The translations under genes were made by a program, and so were the position numbers. Shown one piece after another: positions 1 to 5,053 of a stretch of DNA of 6,710 nucleotides. Source of the DNA: Thiomonas sp. GTDB taxonomy: Bacteria; Pseudomonadota; Gammaproteobacteria; Burkholderiales; Burkholderiaceae. Each line of letters starts with the position of its first letter. Position 1 is the first letter of the stretch. The notes beneath the pieces were generated by a model. The model did no database searches, was not told where the DNA came from, and saw only the letters and a program-made list of their open reading frames with translations. Where the stretch lies: the NCBI GenBank assembly GCA_027443745.1, contig DAIAZB010000286.1, positions 1-6,710 on the forward strand, written 5' to 3'.

Positions 1-2
1 CG

Positions 3-134
3 CTGCAAATAGCAATTTCGCTGGCGTCGATCACTGCGCTGACCGGCAAGCGCTGGCTGTTCACTGCTGCATTGCTGAGCGCCGCGGTCGGCGTCGGCAT
101 CTGGCTCAGCGCTCTCGCCGTCCTCGCGGCTTGA
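3..134 (+). CDS. C-terminal end of a small membrane protein, DUF4337-like (5' end outside window)
   Basis: An open frame enters from the left edge and ends at TGA 132-134, giving 43 visible residues. It starts LQIAISLASITALTGKRWL and continues with a hydrophobic, Gly/Ala-rich helix (about LLSAAVGVGIWLSALAVLAA) that runs to the last residue. A QIAI-ASI-ALT-RRW type segment followed by a terminal membrane helix is, from memory, how DUF4337 proteins end; their function is not known. The assignment is a family resemblance over a short piece, so another small inner-membrane protein is possible. Codon use is GC-rich like the cyclase downstream, which suggests both belong to the host chromosome rather than to the plasmid-type block on the right. 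Confidence 0.55.
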   Translation: MQIAISLASITALTGKRWLFTAALLSAAVGVGIWLSALAVLAA

Positions 135-718
135 CCTCACCCCGAGCAGACCGATGATGGCCGAACCGACCTGCCATTCGCTGAACCGTATCGGCAACCT
201 CGCCATGCCCGCAAGCGTCGCGCGTGGACTGCGCGAACAAACTCCAGATCGAAGATCCAATCTGCCAGCGCATGAACCCAAGGGCCGAAAGGTAAGGGCC
301 GTCCAAACCGCCAAGCCGACTCGATTGAACCCAGAGCAACGCATCTGCCCAGGAATTGACTTGACGACCCATGCCCCTTCTCCAGTCCGTTGCATAGAAG
401 GGCATAAACAGCCGCCCGCGCTTGACTGTTGATTGCCAACCTAGCAACAATTTAGCCAGCTCGCAGGCATCTTGGTTTTGGTCGCGAGCCCAGGGCAGTC
501 CGGTGCTGTCGCTGCGTGCGCCCCCGCTGCGTCGGTTCCCGGTGGATCGGTTGGCTGACCGATCTGTTCGCACGTTGTCTGAGGCGCACCATGCTGCAGC
601 TCGCGACCTTCGGTTGCCTCGAAGTCCAGGTCGGCGCCCCGCCGCCGCCATGCCTGGGCCGGTGCGGCGCGTGCTGGCTGCGCGCACCGTATTGCGCGTC
701 GCTCCACGACTCGATGCG
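135..718. other. about 580 bases without a convincing gene
   Basis: I see no gene with recognisable domains here. The part from about 140 to 470 is less GC-rich than both flanks and is open in more than one frame. A minus-strand reading gives Trp-rich sequence (for example GGLDGPYLSALGFMRWQIGS) that looks neither random nor like a known domain. This could be a dispersed intergenic repeat or a gene relic. From 480 to 718 the sequence is GC-rich, and the frame leading into the cyclase encodes Arg/Pro/Ala-rich, non-protein-like residues, so I treat it as non-coding leader. Confidence 0.4.
422..451 (+). promoter_or_regulatory. weak sigma70-like promoter candidate for the cyclase
   Basis: TTGACT (422-427) matches five of six bases of the -35 consensus, and AACAAT (446-451) matches four of six of the -10, with an 18-base spacer. 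The block lies in the AT-richer patch before the cyclase but about 265 bases from the chosen start, so a long leader would be implied. The call rests only on consensus matching. Confidence 0.22.
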
Positions 719-1909
719 ATGAGAGCGTCGGGCGCGGGCGCGCTGAATTCCGCTTCGCAGGAGCAGCTGACCGCCAGTCTGCTGGCCGACGCGGTCGCGC
801 GCGAAAAAGCCGAGCAGATGTTGCAGGCTATTCCTGCGGCCGTCTTGACCACGGCGATCTCGATGGCCGCCACAGCCTGGCTGCTGCACACCTACTTTGC
901 GTGGCGCGCGATCGCCTGGTGGGTCGCATGCGTGCTTCCGCTGTACGCGATCCGGCTCGCGATATGGGCCTGGGCCAGGCACCCCGCGCGCCTGCAGACC
1001 AAGCCGCGGGCCTGCCTGCGCGCGTTGTACGTTTCGGCCACTCTGGCCGGGTTGAGCTGGACTCCGCTTCCAGTGTGGTTCTTCGCCACGTCCGTGCCGT
1101 TCCAGATGTTCCTGACCGCGCTGCTGCTCAGTGTCGCCAGCGCCGCGATGGGCGCGCTGTCGCCGGTTCCGGTCGCGGCACTGCTGTACATGCTGCCGAT
1201 CATCGTGCCGCTGGTTCCGCGCCTGCTCGCCGAGCAGGCGCGGATCGCGCACACCGCAGGCTGGTTGATCCCGGTCTACATCGCGTACATGGCGACGGTT
1301 TCCGGGCGCATGGAACGACTGCTGCGCGACAAGGTACGGATCCGCTTCATGGCGGTGCAGCGCAGCCTTACCGACCCGCTGACCGGATTGCCCAACCGCG
1401 CGGGGCTGGACGCGCACTGCAGCGCCGCGCTGGCGCGCGCGCGCCGGCACGGTATGGTCGTCGTCGTTTTCTACATCGACCTGAACGGATTCAAGGCGCT
1501 CAACGATCGCCACGGCCATGCGTACGGCGATCAACTACTGCGCCAGTTCGCGCACCGCCTAAACAGCACGCTGCGCGCCCACGAGCGGCTGTCGCGGATC
1601 GGCGGGGATGAATTTGCGCTCGTGCTGCAGGACCTGGGCGTCCACTGGCGGGACGACGTGGCCGCGGTCGCGAACAGACTGACCGATCTGCTGCAGGAAC
1701 CGTTTCGCATCGGGGACACGGCATGCACGATCGGCATGGCGCTGGGCAGCGCCAGCTATCCCGAAGACGCGCAGGAGCTGACCGACTTGCTGGCGTGCGC
1801 TGATGCCCGCATGTACGCGGTCAAACTGCAGCAGCACGCCGCCGCGTCGCTGCGCACGCACATGCCAGCAGAGGCACCGAAGTCGGGCCGCACGGTTCTG
1901 GAAGCTTGA
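719..1909 (+). CDS. membrane-anchored diguanylate cyclase (GGDEF domain)
   Basis: Predicted to make cyclic di-GMP from two GTP at the inner membrane. With the ATG at 719 the protein has 396 residues. Residues about 39-195 hold roughly six hydrophobic segments (about 39-57, 65-85, 102-122, 130-148, 151-169, 180-195), forming an unclassified membrane sensor. The GGDEF domain starts near 215: DPLTGLPNR at 219-227, then the metal-binding Asp in FYIDLNGFKALND, and an intact GGDEF at 295-299, so activity is expected. The inhibitory site five residues before GGDEF reads RAHE instead of RxxD, which may weaken product inhibition. No EAL domain follows. The frame is open back to TTG 422, with ATG 650 and GTG 671 as alternatives, but the upstream residues are Arg/Pro-rich and unlike protein. 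The ATG at 719 lacks a clear ribosome binding site, so the start is uncertain although the function is not. Confidence 0.88.
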   Translation: MRASGAGALNSASQEQLTASLLADAVAREKAEQMLQAIPAAVLTTAISMAATAWLLHTYFAWRAIAWWVACVLPLYAIRLAIWAWARHPARLQTKPRACLRALYVSATLAGLSWTPLPVWFFATSVPFQMFLTALLLSVASAAMGALSPVPVAALLYMLPIIVPLVPRLLAEQARIAHTAGWLIPVYIAYMATVSGRMERLLRDKVRIRFMAVQRSLTDPLTGLPNRAGLDAHCSAALARARRHGMVVVVFYIDLNGFKALNDRHGHAYGDQLLRQFAHRLNSTLRAHERLSRIGGDEFALVLQDLGVHWRDDVAAVANRLTDLLQEPFRIGDTACTIGMALGSASYPEDAQELTDLLACADARMYAVKLQQHAAASLRTHMPAEAPKSGRTVLEA

Positions 1910-1952
1910 TTCGGAGCCACGCCGGCGCGTCCAGTCGTGCGGCGCTCAGCCG

Positions 1953-2176
1953 GTGCCGGTGATCGACGGCAGCAAGGCGCTGCGCCGCGCCATCACGCAG
2001 ACCTTCGGCACCGCATCGTCCAGCGCTGCCAGGCGCACAAGCGACGCAAAGTCCTCGATCACCTCCCCAAGACCCAGCACACCAGCGTCAACCGCGCGCT
2101 GCGCGATGCCTATGCGGCCAGCGACGCCGACCTGGCTCGGCGCTAACTGCACCGCCGCCGCCGCGGCTCGCGATCG
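1953..2176 (+). pseudogene. decayed IS256-family (mutator type) transposase fragment
   Basis: Two reading frames together give a piece of an IS256-type DDE transposase. Frame one reads PVIDGSKALRRAITQTFGT, which holds the region of the second catalytic Asp (VIDGSKAL). A one-base slip near 2015 moves the match to another frame, which reads IVQRCQAHKRRKVLDHLPK and then SVNRALRDAYAASDADLARR. That part matches the conserved C-x2-H and KRRNV-DHLP segment of the family. A TAA at 2144-2146 sits where family members usually have Gln, fitting a CAA-to-TAA change, and LHR continues after it. The N-terminal DNA-binding part, the first Asp and the C-terminal Glu region are absent, and I see no terminal inverted repeats. 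It is an inactive relic lying between the cyclase and the plasmid-type block. Confidence 0.8.
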
Positions 2177-2193
2177 TTGACGCCGAGCCCGCA

Positions 2194-2463
2194 CTACCTG
2201 TAGACCGCGCGGCGGTTGCCCACGCGCACGACCAGGATGCGCACGGCCTGGTCGTCGATGTTGGCGATCACACGGTAGTCCCCGACGCGGTACTTCCAGA
2301 AGGAGCCCAGCTTTGCCCCTTTGAGCGCCTCACCAATGCTGCGCGGGTCATCGAGCACGGCCACACGCCCGTGCAGGAAAGCAAGGATGCGACGCGCACT
2401 TTGCTGATCGAGTTTGCCCAATTCACGCTCGGCCGCCGGGTCGAACTCAACCCTCCAGGCCAT
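2194..2463 (-). CDS. RelE/ParE-family toxin of a type II toxin-antitoxin pair
   Basis: An 89-residue protein with the RelE/ParE fold. The N-terminal strand WRVEFDPAAEREL is followed by two helices (about 9-37), then GEALKGAKLGSFWKYRVGDYRVIANI and the final strand RILVVRVGNRRAVYR. Basic and aromatic residues expected for a ribosome-dependent mRNA nuclease of RelE type are in place (Lys57, Arg64, Arg84/Arg85, Tyr88), so RelE-like cleavage is more likely than gyrase poisoning, though sequence alone cannot exclude the latter. Its ATG at 2463-2461 lies inside the end of the antitoxin gene, a 17-base overlap that implies coupled translation. The length is normal for the family and the frame is intact. 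The toxin gene ends only a few bases beyond the IS relic. Confidence 0.9.
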   Translation of the reverse strand: MAWRVEFDPAAERELGKLDQQSARRILAFLHGRVAVLDDPRSIGEALKGAKLGSFWKYRVGDYRVIANIDDQAVRILVVRVGNRRAVYR

Positions 2464-2671
2464 AGCGTTTCATGACCTCTTCGAGCGCAACGGTTTGCGT
2501 CTTTCCGGCACGAATATCCACGAGGCGCTGCTCGGCCAGGTACAAGTCTTCCAGGGCGTCCAGATGTTCAAGGATGGCCTCTCGGGCATAAAACGTCTTG
2601 GTTCTTCCTGTAGCTTGCGCCAGGGCCTCCAGGCGGTTTTCCACTTCAGCGGGTAGACGGATGGCGAGCAT
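2447..2671 (-). CDS. RelB-like ribbon-helix-helix antitoxin
   Basis: A 74-residue antitoxin paired with the RelE-type toxin. The N-terminal strand MLAIRLPAEVENRL and helices through TKTFYAREAILEHLDALEDL (about residues 25-44) form a ribbon-helix-helix DNA-binding domain. The remainder (LAEQRLVDIRAGKTQTVALEEVMKRYGLEG) is the usual acidic, flexible toxin-binding tail. I chose ATG 2671 because family members begin at MLAIRLP. ATG 2689 would add MLWNQT, lies almost against the operator palindrome and has no ribosome binding site. The frame is open upstream to 2953 but there runs through the hairpin region. A perfect 20-bp palindrome immediately upstream (2691-2710) fits autorepression by the antitoxin or the complex. 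Confidence 0.88.
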   Translation of the reverse strand: MLAIRLPAEVENRLEALAQATGRTKTFYAREAILEHLDALEDLYLAEQRLVDIRAGKTQTVALEEVMKRYGLEG

Positions 2672-2690
2672 GGTTTGATTCCAGAGCATT

Positions 2691-2710
2691 GCGCTATACA
2701 AATATAGCGC
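2691..2710 (-). promoter_or_regulatory. palindromic operator over the relB-like promoter
   Basis: The plus strand reads GCGCTATACAAATATAGCGC, two perfect 8-base arms around CAAA. Read on the minus strand it holds TATATT, a plausible -10 element, 19-39 bases before the antitoxin start. No good -35 is visible. Ribbon-helix-helix antitoxins typically repress through such palindromes. The AT core stands out in GC-rich surroundings. Confidence 0.7.
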
Positions 2711-2793
2711 ACCCCGACGAAGCCAGGCCACACGCCGCGCTCCGTCTGAGTGGCCACACTTTGGATGCTGGTTTTGGTTGCGTGGGGGAGCCG

Positions 2794-3049
2794 CCGCCGT
2801 AGGCGGTGGGGGGCTGCTAAGCCCCCGGGGGGTCGAGGTTGCGACTGAGCGTAGCGAAGGAGGACAGGGGGGCGGCAGCCCCCGCAACCCTGGGGCGCTC
2901 AAGCCGCGTAAGCGGCGTGACGTCCCCGCGCCGTAGGCGTGGGGGCTGGACAATTGGGGTGAGGCCGAAGGCCGAGGGGCAAGGCCCCTGGGGGATGCCG
3001 GGTGGGTGGGGCCGCCGAAGGCGGACGAGCCGGCGGGGGCGTAGCCCCC
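2794..3049 (+). repeat. array of nine short GC-rich hairpins, mostly GNA/GNNA loops
   Basis: Perfect or near-perfect inverted repeats with 3-4 base loops follow one another. Stem and loop positions are: 2794-2806 (5 bp, loop GTA), 2809-2826 (7 bp, GCTA), 2868-2883 (6 bp, GGCA), 2903-2916 (5 bp, GTAA), 2924-2944 (9 bp with one G-T, GTA), 2963-2973 (4 bp, GAA), 2975-2989 (6 bp, AAG), 3012-3024 (5 bp, GAA) and 3035-3049 (6 bp, GTA). Eight of nine loops are GNA or GNNA when read on the plus strand. A wider pair, GGTTGCG 2837-2843 with CGCAACC 2883-2889, encloses the third hairpin, and CCCCCGGGGG sits at 2822-2831. I see no gene here, and the frames that cross it are Pro/Arg/Gly-rich. It lies between the origin and the RelB operator. 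Confidence 0.8.
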
Positions 3050-3090
3050 AAGAGGCGGGGCGGTCCTTCGTGTGAGGCTGCTCGGTGGAG

Positions 3091-3099
3091 TTTTCCACA
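3091..3099 (+). promoter_or_regulatory. DnaA box
   Basis: TTTTCCACA fits the TTWTNCACA DnaA consensus at all nine positions. It stands about 20 bases before the AT-rich tract and about 105 before the first iteron, the arrangement expected in an iteron-type plasmid origin where the host DnaA helps open the DNA. Confidence 0.65.
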
Positions 3100-3118
3100 G
3101 GGGTGAGGCAGTGCAGCG

Positions 3119-3143
3119 CGTTAAAGACTTTTAAAGTTAAAAA
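3119..3143. other. AT-rich candidate DNA unwinding element
   Basis: This tract of nearly pure A/T contains TTAAAG at 3121-3126 and 3131-3136 and TTAAAA at 3137-3142, short direct repeats like those in unwinding elements. It is the most AT-rich stretch in a GC-rich region and lies between a DnaA box and the iterons. Immediately after it comes an alternating (CG)6 run at 3145-3156. Confidence 0.6.
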
Positions 3144-3203
3144 CCGCGCGCGCGCGTTACGGTTTCGCAAACCCGCGCCGTTGCTGGCGCTGCGGGATGG
3201 TCT

Positions 3204-3343
3204 GGTGGGTGAAACACCGTGCCTGCGGTGGGTGAAACACCGTGTCTGTCCACAGCAAAAGGTGGGTGAAACACCGTGTCCGTCCACAGGTTCGGCTACT
3301 TCGGTGGGTGAAACACCGTGCCTGCGGTGGGTGAAATGACGAA
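3204..3343 (+). repeat. RepA-type iteron array
   Basis: The 18-mer GGTGGGTGAAACACCGTG occurs four times without change at 3204-3221, 3227-3244, 3261-3278 and 3303-3320. A fifth copy at 3326-3343 keeps the first 11 bases and diverges after that. A further weak copy (GGTGTGTGAAC) begins at 3355. Spacings between starts are 23, 34, 42 and 23. Each unit holds a small inverted repeat, GGTG-AAA-CACC. Copies 1-2 and 4-5 share the linker CCTGC, so 3204-3237 is duplicated exactly at 3303-3336. Copies 2 and 3 share the tail TCYGTCCACAG, whose YGTCCACA resembles a degenerate DnaA box. These are the likely RepA binding sites. They lie past the 3' end of repA, not in front of it. Confidence 0.88.
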
Positions 3344-3405
3344 TGGCCGAAAGTGGTGTGTGAACCGCCGATAGACGCGTGTACACGTATCCAATTGGGG
3401 GCTGA

Positions 3406-4770
3406 TCACAGCCGCTTGGCAAGGCTGGCCAGCAGGCGCTTGGCGTCCCTGGCGTGGAACGTCACGGTATCGTCGTCGTTGAGGGCAAGACGGTACTCGG
3501 GCAGGCTGTTGTCCGCCTCGATGGCGCGCACGGCCCGTCGGAATTCCTTGAGGGTCGATTTGCTGCCGGCCTTGACCTGCAGAAGCTCAAGGCCGATCTT
3601 CCATTGCGCCTGGTGGCCGCAATGCTTGCGGGCCAGCTCGTAGAACCGTCGCGCCAAGGGCTTGCGAAGCCGGAAATAGTCCGGGTGAATGGTCAGGACT
3701 TCCAGTGCCTGGATGGCGTTATAAAGCCACTCGGAGAGGGTTACATCGACAGCGATCATGCGTTCATCGTCTTGTGACTTCTCCACGATCCTGACGCGAT
3801 CAAGAATGCCAAAATTGTCGGTCACGCGCTGACCGCCAGTTCTGATGTCCGTCTTGATGCGTGTGCCGGCGAGGCGGTCGAAAGATTCCTGCAGGCGACG
3901 ATAGTCGTCGCCGCCAACCCCTCGATTGGTGGTCACCAAGTAGTCGTAGACCGTGAAGCGCACAGTGCGGTTTGTCGCATCCTCGCGGCCCCGGTCCAAG
4001 CCTGCGACCATCTGCGAACAGCAGTAGATCAGGATGTCCTTATCGTGCATGGTGGCGCGTCCGAGCACGGAAGGCATGACACGCACGGATTTGTTGCCGT
4101 CCTTGCTGCTCCACTCCCAAATACTCAGGTCCGGCTTGGTTGCCAGAGTGAAGATCGGCGCTTCCATGCTTGCGCCGTCATCCTTCAAGGCGTAGTCGAA
4201 CAGATCGGCCAGGAAGAAATCGCGGTTCGGATGGCGGACCTTGACCAGCCCGCCTTGCCCCTGATTGGTGGCCTCCGTTGCAGCTGCGCGTGCCTCGACG
4301 CGCTGTCGCGCCTTGAGGGCCTTCATCTGGTTTTCGATGACGGCATCCAGCCTGGCGCGCTGCGCCTGCAGCGCGGCCAACCAGCCGCGCACGGCGCGGA
4401 CCTCTGAGCTTTCGAGATTGTCCTGCCTGGCGATGCTGGCCAACTCACGATTGGCCGCCACGATGCCCTCGGACAGCATGCGGTGCACTTCTCGAAGGTT
4501 GTCCAGGCTTACACGAGCAAGATGTTCGGCCGGCATGTCCAAGCTGTCGATCGCGTCCTGCCAGCTCAAGGCGTCATCTTCGAACGCAGCCATGTCCTCG
4601 GGGTCGGTTTGGTCGACTGGAGCGACACCATCCAGCGGCAATTCGCCTTGCGCCGCCGTCTTGCCGCTGTTCTTCGCTCGCACGGCTTGGCCGAGCCTGG
4701 ACAGCGATGAGGTCAGGGCTTCGTCCATCGGCGCGGGGCCGCCGTTGCTGTTCTTCTTGGCGTTACCCAT
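3406..4770 (-). CDS. repA: plasmid replication initiator RepA, RPA family (PF10134-like)
   Basis: A 454-residue initiator that should bind the iterons next to its 3' end and recruit the host replication machinery. Residues about 185-430 match the RPA family pattern: an early hydrophobic block (RDFFLADLFDYALKDD), then GRATMHDKDILIYCCSQMV (238-255), a Thr-Val-RFTVYDYLVTTNRGVGG block (about 269-287), YRRLQESFDRLAGTRIKTD (290-308), LSEWLYNAI (345-353), and PDYFRLRKPLARRFYELARKH (363-383) followed by a short winged-helix-like tail. Residues about 85-165 are long and charged, likely coiled coil, and the first 80 are low-complexity and acidic. The ATG at 4770 has GAGG five bases upstream. It is last in a parA-parG-repA row, 50 bases after the parG-like stop, and could be co-transcribed or driven from the gap. 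The longer N-terminus is unusual compared with shorter family members, by my recollection. Confidence 0.88.
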   Translation of the reverse strand: MGNAKKNSNGGPAPMDEALTSSLSRLGQAVRAKNSGKTAAQGELPLDGVAPVDQTDPEDMAAFEDDALSWQDAIDSLDMPAEHLARVSLDNLREVHRMLSEGIVAANRELASIARQDNLESSEVRAVRGWLAALQAQRARLDAVIENQMKALKARQRVEARAAATEATNQGQGGLVKVRHPNRDFFLADLFDYALKDDGASMEAPIFTLATKPDLSIWEWSSKDGNKSVRVMPSVLGRATMHDKDILIYCCSQMVAGLDRGREDATNRTVRFTVYDYLVTTNRGVGGDDYRRLQESFDRLAGTRIKTDIRTGGQRVTDNFGILDRVRIVEKSQDDERMIAVDVTLSEWLYNAIQALEVLTIHPDYFRLRKPLARRFYELARKHCGHQAQWKIGLELLQVKAGSKSTLKEFRRAVRAIEADNSLPEYRLALNDDDTVTFHARDAKRLLASLAKRL

Positions 4771-4781
4771 GGAGGCCTCAC

Positions 4782-4821
4782 ATGCGCTAATGAGTAAATG
4801 TGTTAAAACTCAATTACGCAT
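4782..4821 (-). promoter_or_regulatory. imperfect inverted repeat in the parG-repA gap, candidate operator
   Basis: Left arm ATGCGCTAATGAGT (4782-4795) and right arm ACTCAATTACGCAT (4808-4821) pair at 11 of 14 positions around a 12-base AT-rich spacer. Both arms end in the tetramer ACTC or its complement. On the minus strand the left arm reads TTTACTCATTAGCGCA when extended by three bases, and TTTACTCATTnGC recurs before parA. It directly precedes the repA ribosome binding site, so it may control repA. A transcript hairpin is the alternative. Confidence 0.5.
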
Positions 4822-5033
4822 TACTCCGGGAGCTGGGCAACATACTCCGTCAGCAGATCCTTGATGGTCTTACCCTGCTTGGTCGCGTAGATTTTCAGCT
4901 TCGTGTGCTGATCGGCCGGTAGCTCGAAGTTAACCCGCTTCATGGTGGCATCATCGACCAGACTGGCGAGGGTCGCGGCGCGGCTCTTGCTGGCGCTCGG
5001 CCGACCGGCGGTCAGGATTCCTTGTTTGCTCAT
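4821..5033 (-). CDS. ParG-like ribbon-helix-helix partition protein
   Basis: A 70-residue basic protein with a flexible N-terminus (MSKQGILTAGRPSASKSRAA) and a C-terminal ribbon-helix-helix domain: strand KRVNFELPA (32-40), helix DQHTKLKIYATKQG (41-54), helix KTIKDLLTEYVAQL (55-68). Size and layout match ParG, the centromere-binding partner of ParF-type ATPases, whose core also reads KRVN...H...K..A...G.(S/T)I. In ParG the mobile tail contacts the ATPase and contains an Arg finger-like residue. Here Arg11 or Arg18 could serve, but that is a guess. It follows parA by 20 bases in the same direction, the usual parFG order, with GAGGA nine bases before its ATG. It likely binds sites near the operon and represses its own promoter. 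Confidence 0.75.
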   Translation of the reverse strand: MSKQGILTAGRPSASKSRAATLASLVDDATMKRVNFELPADQHTKLKIYATKQGKTIKDLLTEYVAQLPE

Positions 5034-5053
5034 TGGCGTAAATCCTCAAATCT

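Larger units (their letters stand above)
3085..3390. other. probable plasmid origin of replication (oriV)
   Basis: All usual parts of a theta-type iteron origin are present in about 300 bases: a consensus DnaA box (3091-3099), an AT-rich tract with TTAAA repeats (3119-3143), four perfect iterons with degenerate copies (3204-3343 and beyond), and a replication initiator gene directly next to it. Also present are a (CG)6 run at 3145-3156, a 5-bp hairpin GGTTT-CGC-AAACC at 3161-3173, and a 10-bp palindrome CGTGTACACG at 3378-3387. No gene is convincing here. The open frames that cross it merely translate the repeats. Function is inferred from the layout. Confidence 0.78.

Noticed and set aside
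516..722. Short plus-strand frame ending in an ATGA overlap with the cyclase start
   Set aside because: The overlap looks like coupling, but the peptide has no recognisable domain or ribosome binding site and sits in low-complexity GC-rich leader.
106..891. Long minus-strand open frame opposite the leader and the cyclase start
   Set aside because: Much of it is Arg/Ala-rich antisense of GC-rich DNA and overlaps the cyclase N-terminus. No domain is recognisable. Only the 135-480 part is kept as a low-confidence observation.
452..1534. 360-codon minus-strand frame opposite the cyclase
   Set aside because: It is Arg/Gln/His-rich with no motif and is fully antisense to a well-supported GGDEF gene, a normal shadow in high-GC DNA.
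2447..2953. Extended start for the RelB-like antitoxin
   Set aside because: The extra residues come from the operator palindrome and the hairpin array and are Pro/Arg-rich. Family members begin at MLAIRLP.
3204..3343. Repeat cluster considered as a small CRISPR array
   Set aside because: The repeats are only 18 bp with 5-, 16- and 24-base gaps of related sequence, and no cas gene is near. A RepA and origin context fits iterons.
3400..3413. GGCTG-ATCA-CAGCC overlapping the repA stop as a terminator
   Set aside because: The 5-bp stem is short and no T-run follows on the minus strand, so termination cannot be supported.
2817..3422. Minus-strand frame through the hairpins and iterons with repeated THRRHGVSPT peptides
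   Set aside because: The peptide repeat is just the iteron translated. The rest reads the GC-rich hairpins, and the origin explains the sequence better.
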